DNA of 64,000 nt from Solanum dulcamara. Lineage: Eukaryota > Streptophyta > Magnoliopsida > Solanales > Solanaceae. Under the pieces are notes generated by a model. The model did no database searches. It saw only the letters and a program-made list of their open reading frames with translations, and was not told the origin of the DNA. Each line of letters begins with the position of its first letter. Position 1 is the first letter of the stretch. Where the stretch lies: the NCBI RefSeq assembly GCF_947179165.1, contig NC_077245.1, forward strand, positions 14,168,740 through 14,232,739, read 5' to 3'. This document shows, piece after piece, positions 36,525 to 48,540 of this stretch. The position numbers and the translations under genes are program-made.

Positions 36525-39468
36525 ATGAAGAGAAGAAGAGATATGGAAGTAGAGTCAACAGAAATAACAAGTTGTATTGAAGAACTATCTATGATGAAGC
36601 TGCTCAAAGTCAAATTATTTAAAAATATTCATGATCAACAACAAACTCCTGCTATTGCTCATCATGATAATAAACATAATAATAATCATCATATTCCTAC
36701 CATGCCTTTTCTATCTATCTCCAATTTGGTCCTTCAAGTTCTTGGTTAGTATATTTTTAATTTTGATTCTTCAAATTTATAATAGAAATATATTCTTTTC
36801 CAGACAGCTTTGGATAATTTTTATGGATTTGCTTTGTTATTAATTGTTGTTTCGTTTTGAAATGATGATTTGAAGATAAGATAGGGCCGACAATGGCAGT
36901 GTTGAGACAAGACATATATCAAAACATCCAGGTACAATTATACATATGTGTATATATAGACTAATAAGTTCGTTTTTATTTATTTTTTTAGTTCAATTCA
37001 AAAAATAATATATTTTTTAATATTTTTTTAATTTTTCAACTTTTTAAAAGATTTAATTATTTTATCATAATTATTTAAATTCTATATTAAATCAAAATCA
37101 GAGCAAGAAGGAAAACAATGGAAGTAATACTTTTGCAAATGAAGACTTTTTAATATGATTGATGTTACGTATTTTTTTTTTTTCCTGTGTGGAGAAAGTT
37201 GTAAGCTATCATTTTCAGGTGGTATTGTGTAAAACACACGATTTTGATTTTATTTTTGGCCCGTTCCAACATATGCATTACTACTGATAGCTAGGTCTGC
37301 TGGTTTCATTTTGCTTTTATTTATTGATAAGAAGATATTTTCTAAAGTTTATATATATGAGAACAGTAATCACACAGTAATTTTTTTTGTTTTAGTAAAA
37401 AAAATTAAATTAAGAATAGAATCTTAGGTTCATATAATTTTTATTCACTTTATTAATCGTTACATTACATCATTGCGTGCATAATTTCGCCTTTCTTTGT
37501 TTGTTTCTTAGTACGCAAATGTTATAGTACTCATATACTATATAGTTTGAGATATTAAAAGGATTTATTTCTTGTGCTAATATTTGCACTAGATGAGAAT
37601 CTTTGTTCTGTATATGTAGGGAGCTAGAAATGATTTAATAAATTCGAAGTCCTTGTCTACTTTTATCAACTTAATCTCCCATCAAGTTTACTTTATTAAG
37701 GAAAAATAATAATAATTATATTTTCTGAAATGAAAGAAACTGTCTTTTTCCTATAACACTGAATATTCCCTTAATTAGTTGATTTTAAATGCCACATTAA
37801 TTTGTTCTAGTTTTCTATCTAATAATTGTTTTTCTTTTCGTAATTAGATGACCAACTCTTGGTAAATCAAATACAAAAAGATAAAAAGTTAGAATTTACG
37901 ATTATTTTTACTTGATAAAATGCATGCTTTCCTCATAGGGCACGTTTATGTATTATACCAATATATTAATTTCTTGTTTTTACCATATATATAGTTGGTG
38001 TGCTAACTGTTAAGTTTATCTGTGTAAAGAGATTGGAAAAGGTGCATGATTTAGACCCTGCTGTTTACTCAAATATGGTTGAGATATTGAAGAAAGAGAG
38101 TAATGAAGGCAAAGAAACAAAGGGTCCTAGTTGTAGCAAAGCTCTTCTTTGGCTCACCAGGTAATAACTCAATATTTTTGACAAAAAATATAAATATATG
38201 ATTGGAAAATTCATGCACACAACTAGTATTTATGTATGTGTATCTACGTATTAGGATGGACTACTAGTGTTACTTCAGGTAGATCATAATGTCTCAAGAG
38301 TATAAGCCTAACGTATCCTTCATTATAGAAATGAGTAATCTCTATATTTTTTCATTTGATACAAAGAATTATGAGTTTAAAGAGTTTTAAGTAATATGCA
38401 CCATCCGCATTAATAATTTTTACACCATTAATTATGTCATTTTTTACTTCTTGTAACAAATAGCATAGCTGATTTCTAAGATTTTAAATTCCATATCTTA
38501 AAGTTACATATCTATAGATATCATTTGAATGATCTGACACTGTAAAAAAAATGCTTGCATGATTGATAGTGTACAAAACTTGAACTATTTTATTATTGGT
38601 TTGATGTTAGTATTTAGAATGGATATATACTTGCAGATCCTTGGATTTCACCTTAGCATTGTTAGAATTACTGGCTGAAGATTTAGAGAGGAACATGGTG
38701 CAAGCTGTTCAAGAATCTTACACTAATACCCTTAAGCCATGGCATGGATGGATCTCTTCAGCTGCCTTCAAGGTCCTTTTTCTTCTTTTTTCCATCATCA
38801 CAATATTTTGTAAAGTTTTTCTATATTCAACTTTTATTCTTCACATGAATTGTGAGAATATGGTTCATTTCATTTAGATAAAGTTACATATTTGACCGCT
38901 CGCCCAAAATAATTACAACCTCTAGTCATAGATATGTATAGTTCGGCCAACTAGTTTACCAGCATGGCCGAAATATATACACTGATAGTAGTTTATATGT
39001 TGTGTATAAATATACACAATCTATATTTTTTGTTAAACTAGTTGGCCGAAGTGTTTAGGACTGTAATTATCCCAAAAATAAACACTAGTTTATGTATAAA
39101 ATATGTGTATTATATGCATACATGATGTAAAAAATCTCCTTTTAGGCAATTCTATCTTTAAATTTAACAAAAATTTACTCTGCAGGTAGCACTAAAGCTA
39201 GTGCCAGACAGCAAGGACTTAATCACAATTCTTAAGGGCAAAGATAAAAATAACGATGACTTTAAGAAGGAATTGCGTACCTTCATTTCACTATTGGCAC
39301 CTTTGTTAAAAGAAATTCACGACGTTTTGGTGAGATCTCAATATAATTTATTTCTCTTTGACTACCTTAAATATATTTCTCTACACTAATATTAATGATC
39401 CAATAACAATTATTTTCTACCTTTGTTTGTAGGATGCATATGGTCTTGATAGGTTAAAATCTACTTGA
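36525..39468 (+). CDS. Glycolipid transfer protein (GLTP) domain protein
   Basis: Cytosolic lipid-transfer protein family that moves sphingolipids between membranes; the plant relatives include ACD11 and GLTP1-3. Exons are 36525-36744, 36876-36931, 38030-38160, 38637-38772, 39186-39329 and 39433-39468. All introns are GT-AG and all joins are in frame, giving 240 aa. The headgroup-binding residues of the human family member find counterparts: D86 and N90 in RQDIYQNIQ, R93 for the usual lysine, W133 in LLWLTR and H172 in KPWHGW. The opening MKRRRD and the DKIGPTMAVLR block recall Arabidopsis GLTP2 (from memory). I chose ATG 36525 because the upstream open frame starts only with GTG. Residues 46-56 are a His/Asn-rich tract from a simple repeat. 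Intron 4 holds a small inverted-repeat element. The gene converges on the GH9 gene. No defect was seen. Confidence 0.93.
38905..39075. mobile_element. Small inverted-repeat MITE in GLTP intron 4
   Basis: A perfect 17-bp inverted repeat, TTCGGCCAACTAGTTTA (38942-38958) and its complement (39034-39050), lies inside outer ends that are weaker inverted copies ('ccaaaataattacaa' against 'ctgtaattatccc'). This suggests a small non-autonomous DNA element wholly inside the intron, clear of the splice sites. Confidence 0.65.
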
Positions 39469-40134
39469 AGGTGGAAGTGCATGCATGTCCAAGAAAGTGT
39501 GACAAGATGTATATATAACTTTTAATTAAGTTTTCTCTAACCATTGTTATCCTTTTTTGCTTGTTATGTAAAATATACATCTCAAGTTCAGTTATGTGAA
39601 CGTACACTTCATTTGGTACATACGTACGTACTTGTAAGCACGATGTGTACCTTTTATTCTAATTCGTGATTTTATGGTTAGACTGTGTGGTTTGATGTAA
39701 ACACCAGGTATGTGTAAGTAATGTATCCGGTGTTTGCATCAAACAATTTAATATAAGATGTGTGTCCCTCATATATATAAATGTTTATTACGTAATTATA
39801 GATGATTACTTATATGTATATAATTTTATTTCAATTTCATCACTAAATATTGTAAAGTAATTTAGTTTGTTCACTACCTACATTATACAAGAGTAGGAAA
39901 TTAAAGGTCTCGAATGCCTAAGTTTGTGAAATCTAATTAGAGAAGAAAATCAAATGTGGATTTTATAAGTTGATATGTTAGAAAATGTTGTAATGTTTAT
40001 TTAAAACAAATTTCCCATTTGTGATATCATAAATCAGAAAGAAATTAAAAAGAATCATGATCTGATTTCTTTGATAGAATTGATGTAACTATTTGTGCTT
40101 TAATTATCTAAACAATGTCAAGAAACTAGTACTA
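39469..40134. other. Shared 3' intergenic region of two convergent genes
   Basis: No gene. It holds the 3' untranslated sequence of the GLTP gene. AT-rich; I could not fix a poly-A site. Confidence 0.5.
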
Positions 40135-40365
40135 CTCCCTCTCTTTCAATTTAATTTTCTGTATTTAACTTGACACGAAATTTAAGAAAATAAAGGAGAA
40201 TTTTAAATCTTGTGATTTTAATCTAAAAATACGTAGAATATACCAAAATACACTTTATTCTAATTATGGTAAAAAAATTAGAATTAAAGAGTTCTCTAAA
40301 TAGCAAAGAGATATTCTTTTTAAACGGACTAAAAACAAAAGTGCAACAAATAAATTGAAACGGGG
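40135..40365. mobile_element. Stowaway-like MITE between the convergent genes
   Basis: 231 bp from CTCCCTCTCTTTCAATTTA to TAAATTGAAACGGGG, inverted termini with TA on each side (40133-40134, 40366-40367). It ends about 75 bp from the GH9 stop codon, so it probably lies in or near the 3' untranslated region of that gene. Confidence 0.75.
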
Positions 40366-40440
40366 TAGTAACTGGACCTTCTACTATGTATGATCTTTTT
40401 TGTTTTGCACCTTATCATATCTTAGTTTTTCCTAAGAAGC

Positions 40441-43246
40441 TCAAGACACTTCTTTTACATTTTCAAACATGCCATTCTTGTCTATTCCTAAATTCCCTCC
40501 AATTGGATCAGAAAATCCAGTAGGAGGATCATGAAGTGCAACCAGTGCTGCTACAAGACCAGCATTACTTGCTATATTTGGCTCTGTGAACCATGGTTTA
40601 CTTCTTTCATCCGAAAAAACGTCATCCTTATTTGGTCCTGCAACCATTGCTCCCAAGATGGTATTTGGATTTCCCTTTCTTGAATTGAGCCATTGATTCC
40701 CTTCTGAGCATGTACGTTGTTCCCCGTCCCAAGGGATCGATGCAGCTCGATGGTGAACTTGAACAGGATAGGTATTACCATATCCAACCACATAACTCAT
40801 TTTCAAAGGGTTATCTCCTAGTATGTAATTCACCTGTGACAAATATAATTAAGTCACAAAATTATGCCTTTTTTTCATCAAGTAACTATCATAGTGAAAA
40901 ATTGCATGCAATACGTAGAGCCAAATTGGGAATGAGATATGGTTATAAACTTAAAATTTGATGATCGAGTCAATTCCCCGATTATAAGTTCATTCCGTAC
41001 TAGACCAGGTAGGAATAGTACTGTTATATGCATCCTAACTTTAAGAAGGTGTAGTCTCATAATGATATACGAAAATTCGTACTTTTGAGGGTACTTCTAA
41101 AGAAGAATTATCACCTGTGATTGTGAGAATTCTTTTAAACTTTTCGAAGAAAAGACAGAATCAGAACAGGTTCTGCTTGGTGTGCGCAAAAGCTGGAGAT
41201 AGTCACTATACAATTTGCTAAGAAAGGAAGATGTTGCAGAATATTGGAGTAGTGATGCATCAGTACTTGGCTTTATAAGGATTAGTCCACCTGAAAATGC
41301 ATGATTTTTTTTATCTCAAAGTTATGATCAGCAAAAAGAATGAACAATCAAAAATATATTGAGACATCACCTTCTGTTTTGCTGTACTTTGTATCAGAAG
41401 TATACAAGCACATGAGCATGTCAATCTTGTTCATTGATGATATAAACGAAGACTCGTATGGATAACCAAGATCCCGGAAGTACCTAATCCTTGTTAGCAG
41501 AATCTATATAACAGTACTAAGTTCCAGTCTTAGATGAAATGTATACAATGAAATTAAACATTATTTCTCATCAAGAATTCATGTCAATTACCGATATAGC
41601 AGTAATCTTGTTGTTCCAATCGAAGACGCCTTCATCAGAAGCTACCTGTTCCTTTACAGCTGAGGCAAAGTTTTCTGTTGCATACTTAAGGTAAGTTTTG
41701 TTGCCTTTAGCAAAAAACAACCAAATTCCACCCCAAACCAATTCATCTTTGTAACTAGTTGAGTTATAAAATTGCCTAGCTTGTCCTCCACAATCATCAT
41801 TTGTCGTGTACTTTCCTTTCTTCTCTGTTCTATTTGCAAGAATGAATAATTCCTCTGCTGCTTTCACCAATTTCTCTGAAATATCCTCATCTTCTTTCAA
41901 TACTAATGATGCAGCTGACATTGCTGCTACCATTTCCCCTGCTAAGTCTGAAGCAGTAGTACTAATGTCACAAACTGAAACAAGCCTCGGGTAATTCATG
42001 TCTTCTGGCCTTTGCCAACAAGTTAGATCATTCTCAGCATTTGAATTATTCCCTCCAACCTGAAATCAACAAAAGATTGAAACTTTTATCCGGAAATATT
42101 AGAGATAATGGACAAAAATACACATGAACTATCATTTTTTCGTGAATTTCATATCCCGACTATCAACTGTTCCCTTTTCCTACCTGAACTATCACCATGT
42201 ATGTATTAAAACAGACCTAGTTGAGTATATGATGACAGTTCATGTAGAAAGGTAGGAAAAGAGAACAATTGATTTGTCCTAGTGTGTTTTAATGCAAAGA
42301 TGAGTGATAAGTTAACTAGTAAAAGAGAACAACTGATAATCGGGGTGTGAAACTTTTGAAAAAGTAATACTTCAGGTGTGTTATTGATCATTAACTCAAA
42401 AAGTATTTCAAATGTATTATACAAACAAATAGTCTTGAATTCAGATTCTTGATTTGTACCTGAGAGTAGACTCTGGCTGAAGTACTAGAAGAATTATTTG
42501 GAGGAACAAAGAGTTTAAGCAAATATAAACTACCCCATTTGATTATATCTGTAACATGATCAAGCTCTCCAATATCTTCATATTTCTCATGATATTCAAT
42601 CACTGTCCAGCTTAACAGACTAACAGTATAAGCTATAGTGAAACTAAACTTTATATTATTTCCAGCATCATAAAAGCCACCAACAAGATCCAAGTTCTTC
42701 TCACTGCTATTCCCATCATTCATCCCTGAATTCCCTCTAAACCTTATCAAACTATTCTCCACAAATTGCCCCGCTGCACGAATAACAAAAAATCATTTAA
42801 TCAACCACCAATAAGGAAACAGGGGAAGGAAGTTAGAAACATAAAAGAAAGAAGTAAAAAATTGAATGTACTATACATTTTTGAGCATCAAAGAAGAGAA
42901 GAGCTTTGTTAAGAGCAAGAGTGATATTGTGGGAAGAGTCATTATGATGTTTTCTTGGAGGATAAAAATGCTTGAGAAGAATAAGAGAAGGTATAATGAG
43001 AATTATGAGGGCTGCTACAACGACGAAACGTTTGAAATGAATTTTATTTTTAACAAACAGGTTAAAATCAATAGATTTTGAAAATCTTGTAGGTAAAGAC
43101 TCAAAATTTTCATTTAAAGAAGATTTAGGGAGGAAATTGAAGTCCAATTCTATCGAGTTCCAACGACTGGCAGAAGGAAGGAGGCGACCGGACTCAGATA
43201 TTGTATGAACATATTGGACAGAATTGAAGTTTTCTGAGTTAGACAT
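40441..43246 (-). CDS. Membrane-anchored GH9 endo-1,4-beta-glucanase, KORRIGAN-like
   Basis: Type II membrane glucanase of the KORRIGAN class, which acts in cellulose synthesis at the Golgi and plasma membrane. Exons (minus strand): 43246-42877, 42773-42460, 42059-41592, 41503-41371, 41290-41115 and 40833-40441. All are GT-AG and in frame, giving 617 aa, near the 621 aa of Arabidopsis KOR1. A cytosolic N-terminus of about 73 residues is followed by a membrane helix (about 74-91) and a GH9 domain from about 107. Family signatures seen: RGNSG (136-140), CWQRPEDM, LGDNPLKMSYVVG, HHR (514-516), D557 and E571 in WFTEPN. The DAGD motif reads DAGN (159-162); codon 42658-42660 encodes Asn in place of the Asp usually given as general base. 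The proline-rich tail of KOR1 is missing. It may be a KOR2/KOR3-type or a catalytically impaired paralogue. Intron 2 (42061-42459) contains MITE-like sequence. Confidence 0.93.
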
Positions 43247-43680
43247 AGTTTATTTTTTGTTTAGTCTTTGAAAAAAAATGTTGCATTTCAAAAAATAAAT
43301 GAAATGAAGTGTTCATGATGTTTTTGTGTGTTGAAGGAGATTGACATTTCCTATGCATGATGTAACTGAAAAGTACAAAGTTGTAAATTACAACCTTAAT
43401 TCTGTGTTTGTATTTTTGCATGTATTTTTCTTCTCTTAGTGCTGGCTTTGGCATCTTCATTGTCTAATTAGTTATTTGATTAATGAAAACAAGTATTAAG
43501 AAGCAGTTGGGGCCTGCAGAAATGGAGAGGGCTAAGTACACTAGCAACTGTTATGCCAAAAGTATGTTTTTGTCTCTTCTTCCTTGCACTCTGCAGATTA
43601 CAAGAAGAATGAAACAAATAGAGAAAATGATCAAAATAATCCTTAGTCTATTGAAATTGATTTATTTTGATCCATGATAT
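43247..43680. other. Upstream region of the GH9 gene
   Basis: This holds the presumed promoter and leader of the minus-strand GH9 gene. No convincing TATA box was found. It ends at the insertion point of LTR A2, about 435 bp from the start codon. Confidence 0.45.
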
Positions 43681-46600
43681 TGTAATGACCCCTTAAGGTT
43701 ATTTTTGGTAATTTTTGCAAAATGATAATTTTACTCCTCCCGATAGTTGCCTTGAGTCATTTTTTATCAGTGTTTGGTGTTGGTTTTGGAAATTCTTTGA
43801 AAAGTTAAGATTTTTGGAAAGTTTTGAATTTTGAAGGCTTAAGTTGACAAATAATGGTTTTCGGTGTCTTTCAGAGTTTCGAGTCTTGAAATGAAATCTC
43901 ATCGATTCCATCAGCTCTGAATGTGGAATTTGGTCTAAGAGAGTTGATTGAATCACATTTGGAGTGGTACCGTGGATTTGAGGTCCTAAGTTAGAATTTG
44001 TTGAGTTTTTGATCCTTGAGTTGACTTTGGTCAACATTCAGAGTTTTGATGCTCGAAATGGAATTCCGACAACTGCATTGAATTTGGGGGAGGATTTTAG
44101 ATATAGGGGAGGTCTTGGTTGAATTTTTAGATGTCTCGAACTCGATTTAATTTTTTTGGGCCTAAAGTTAGTTTCATTGCGACTTATCGGACTTCAGGTC
44201 AAAGAGACCTCAAATTTGAATTCCGACAGTTTCATTGAGTCCGGAATGTCAAATTTAGTGGGATATCATATTTGATCTGTGTGCACGGGGTTCCGAATGA
44301 ATTTCGAAGATCGATTTGGTGAATAGTTGACCTTGGTTAAATTGTTGTGTTTCCTATTGCCCAACCCCCCTGATCGCGGAAAGGGTGGTCACTTTTGTGA
44401 CCCTTTCTTCAGCGATGAACCTTCGCTTTCGCAAGGGCTGCTATTTTTGCAGGGTTCGCTTAAGTAGTCATTGGTCACGATCACGATAGCCGCGTAAGCG
44501 ACCAGTGGTCTGCGAAAGAGACACCTGGAAGGGATCAAGACGGGGTTTCCACCCCATTTCACCATTTGTGGACCCCTAGAGCTCGGAATAGCCAATTTTA
44601 AAGTGGTTTTTCAAACCTTATTGATTGGGTAAGTATTTTTAACCAAGAATCTTCAATACCCATCGATTAAATTATGATTTCAACTTTGAATTCTTGATTT
44701 TTAATTTTAAAAAGAGTGGGTTTTCTCAAAAACTTGATTTCTACCAAAAATGGGGATTGTGGACTGATTTTGACCTTGTTTTTGAAATGGTTTTCACTAA
44801 TGGTTTCCAAATACTTTGAGGAAAATTTTCGTATAAAAATTTTCAGATTTGAGTCTTGTTTTCAGAATCGAATTTTTGAGTCGTTCTGACCCTCTTCCCT
44901 AAATTTTGTAATTTTAGTGTCGTTAGTTCTGGAATTTGTTTGTGAATTATTATTTGATTAGATTGTGGTGATTTAGATAAAATATTTGAAAGAAAAAGGC
45001 TCAAGTGTTTGATTAATCGTGATTTGATTAAGACAAGTGAATTTTTAAAACTCCATAAATCTTGTAAAATTCTCAAATTTCCTTTTGTATGTGTGTTGGG
45101 GAATAATGAGAATGAGGTATGAGATATTAATCATGTGAATTAATATTAATGAAAGAATATGGTAAACAAAAAGGAAATGTGTGCTATGATTGTGATCGGA
45201 TATGTGAAGTTCTTGACCTTGAAATTGATGTGAATTCGATGAAATGCTATGATAGCCTTAGTGTGATTGTGAACTTAATGAAAATGTAATTTCCTCATTA
45301 TTGATAGTGGGAATTAGCTTAAAATACGTGCTCACCGGTTGTGATGTGAATTGTATTGATATGGATTGCATTGTGGTTGTGGACATCATTATATTTTCAT
45401 TATTTATATGAACATGCTTATTTACATTGGTTCTGAAAAACTGTGATAAGACCCGATTGATGATTATGTCGACGAGAAATGGTTCTGGGAATGCAAATGG
45501 GAAATGGTTCTGGCAATTGATGATTATTCCGATAGGAAATAATTCCGGCGATTAATGATTATTCCAATAGAAAATGGTCCCGGTCTGAATTACAGTGGAT
45601 GTGTATCATTAGGATAGACATGTATCACTTTACTTGACATCACATTGCATTGCATTACATCTTATTTGTCATCGTAAAGTTGTGTACATACCCCTTGTTG
45701 TCTCTTTGTTTTACATACCTGATATTGATGTGACTTATCTGGTGATGTTGACGATATGTTGCAGATTTATGCTCCATATAAATTGTGTACGCGACATTGA
45801 ACTGATTTCTATGCAAACTTGTAGTTGAGGAGGTTCGGTTGGAATGAAGGGAGTTCTAGTGTTCTATTAGATTTGTATTCTTTTGTTAGTTGGCTTGCTG
45901 AGTACCATATTGTTTGGTACTCACTCCTTACTTCTATACTTGTGTAGATTCTGAGTCGGACCATGATTTTGTATTTCTTTTTCCTTATCTGAGGATTCAA
46001 GGAGACTTGAGAGGTAACTGATTGATGTCCGACAATCTCCTTTGACCCTTTTACTTATTGTAACCACTTGTCCCCATCACTATAGATAAGTAAATGCGAA
46101 AGAAATTGGGCTAGAAAACTTTTGGGTAGTGACTGGAAAATATTGAACCTAGGCTAGACTTGGATAAAATCTAAGACAGGTGAGGTATAGGGTAATTCGG
46201 TAATAGATGGAAGATTGAATATTTAGTTTGATTGATTAGGTTGATAGTCAAGAAGATATGAAGCCTATACGGCTTTACGAAATCATATTCGGGCAAATAA
46301 AACTCTCAAAATTGAATTTGACATGAAGTATAGATGTTAGAACGTCATGGGATGAGGGTGTGTTGTAAATTGGGAGGCTTGAGAATTAAACACAGAGATT
46401 CTATCTCTATGCATCCGGCCAGAGTGGGATTAGTCCCCCTAGGGTGGGGCCGCTGTAGCGAGATGGACCCGCTATGGCGAGACAGTCGTGACTTAATATG
46501 GAAAAAGTCCCAAAATGTTATTTTTCTGCATTTACCATTTTTGGAGAGCAAAAAGACGAACTAGGGCTATTCCTTTCAGTTTTCTGTCCATTGTTGTGCC

Positions 46601-48098
46601 AAAGGTAAGTTAATTACTCCCTTTCTTTGTAATTTGATTCTTAGAACCTAGAATTCATGGTAATTATTTTAGGGAAGGGTTCTTGGCCTGAATTGAATGG
46701 TGGAAAATAGCTCTAGATGGGTAAAAGGATCATGAAAGTGGCCAAGGGTTAGGATTTTGACGTAACCCGGATAGTGTCGGCCAATAGTTCATTGATTTGT
46801 GTATTTCTTCTTTAATTTTAGACCAAGAACAAGCCGATAGACTTCAAAAAGGGAAAGCTCCAGCTATGTAGAGTTCCAAGGCTTGGTTTTGAAATAGGTG
46901 ATGATTTTGTCTTTCTGTATGTGTTATATGTTCTTGATAGTTGCTTCATTGGTATGCATATATGTATGTGAATAGGGAAAGATGAAATGAACTATGTGAA
47001 ATGACTGTTTATTGTCTATGACTTGCGAAGAACATGTTCTTGGTAATTATGATTGTTGAAACCATTCATTGTATTTGTGGTTGTGATGTATTTTCTCGGA
47101 TCGAGTGTCACGTCCCTACACATATCTGTATTGGGTGTCATATTACGATACATATTTGAATTGGGTGTCACATTCCGACACAACATTAGACTGGGTATCA
47201 CATTCCGACACACCAATAGGTGAAGTGTGGGTTCCATGAGAGGACCATTCCCGACTGTATTATAAAACTAAGACTGTTAACTTGTGTATTCTATATATAT
47301 GTGTGTGTTTACTAATATTGTAAGTTTTTATTCATATCTCACTTACTGGCTAACCGTGTGATCCTACTAGTACACCGTTGTTTTGTATACTGATACTACA
47401 CTTGCTCTTTCTTTGTTGAGTACATGACATCTTCAGGAGGTTGCTGAGAGACCTCGAGTACACGATCTTTGAGCTATAGAATTCAAGGGTGAGCCATGTC
47501 TTTCAGCCTACCATAAGTTCTTCTTATATCTTGGTCTATCCTTTTCGGTCTTAGACTTTCAGACATTGTTGTTCTATGACTTTCAGGGTTGCACCCTCTT
47601 TTCTTTAGACTTGTTATTTTATTAGAGTTTTGGTACAATGACCTTCAGGTCCTAGGACTTAAATTTCTGCATATTCTAGTTAAACTGGCTGAGCTTATGG
47701 AGACTCAACACTCTTTTCTATATTTAAATATGTTTCTGTATCTTTAAATGCTTTTATTCATTTGAGAATGTTGACTTTGGGGTGTGGTATCAGTTCTCCC
47801 ACAGGAGGGTTAGTGTGAGTGCAATCACGGAGGGTCAGGGTCATGACACTTATGGTTTGTTCTATTTGAGAAACAAAGACATTGAGACTTGTATTTATCT
47901 TTCATTTCCGCTTTTATTAGAGGCTTGTACACGCGACAATCAATATTTAGGGATTATGAGTGTGTTTACCAACTTTTGCTTTGACCATATCTTGTTCTAT
48001 CGTATGTTTCTTCTGCCTTTACTTCTCGTTGGGTAATAGACTGACTCGTCTCGATGGGTTAAGACAAGTGTCATCACACCCAAATTCGAATCGTGATA
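43681..48098 (+). mobile_element. Solo LTR, gypsy-like family A (copy 2), split by LTR B2
   Basis: It starts TGTAATGACCCC and ends AATCGTGATA (CA decayed to TA). The flanks GATAT (43676-43680) and GATAC (48099-48103) match at four of five. The 3' part (45800-46058 and 47854-48098) is homologous to the minus strand of the solo LTR at 6566-8707, including 'gtgtcatcacacccaaattc' against the same motif there. LTR B2 (46059-47848) is inserted near its 3' end; without it the length is about 2623 bp. No coding region. Around 45460-45590 a 'ggaaatggttc..ggc..gatgattat' motif recurs three to four times. Confidence 0.83.
46059..47848 (+). mobile_element. Solo LTR, gypsy-like family B (copy 2), nested in LTR A2
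   Basis: It runs from TGTAACCACTTGTCC to GTCATGACA, 1790 bp, flanked by CTTAT on both sides (46054-46058, 47849-47853), a perfect duplication. It is collinear with copy B1 (21445-28087 without its hAT insert). It carries the four-unit GTCACRTTCCGACA tandem at 47099-47215. Confidence 0.88.
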
Positions 48099-48103
48099 GA
48101 TAC

Positions 48104-48540
48104 ATACCTTAAAAAGATATAGTTCTTGATGTTTGGAATTAACACCTCTAGGGAAACAAAGGACCTTAAATTAGTCTTATTTGTATGCACCTAATAAAGA
48201 TTTTAATCTAAATTGATCACACAATAAATTACTTTTTTTAGAAAATTATCAAACTCATTATTAAGCGACGAAAGTTTAGAAGGAAGTCACTTAGGTACTA
48301 TTTTTTATTAAGGTTAAGACGTGTGAATCTGAATACACATTTGAATATTAAGATTCAAATGTTTGAATCTAATATACATTTGAATATTAAGATGCTATAT
48401 TAAGTTCTAAACACTAAATAAGTAAGACATTTTGTTTTTCAATACCTGAATGTATTCAATTGATCTTTTTAAGATATTTAATAAATATAAAATTGTTAAA
48501 TTAATTTAATACTATATCAATATAATCTTTTTAAGAAATA
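48104..48540. other. Intergenic AT-rich stretch
   Basis: No gene. Short phrases such as 'attaagattcaaatgtttga' recur here, and similar ones reappear reversed at 49360-49620. 48290-49640 may therefore be one large non-autonomous element with the GGT/GAT repeat inside; I could not confirm its ends. Confidence 0.35.
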
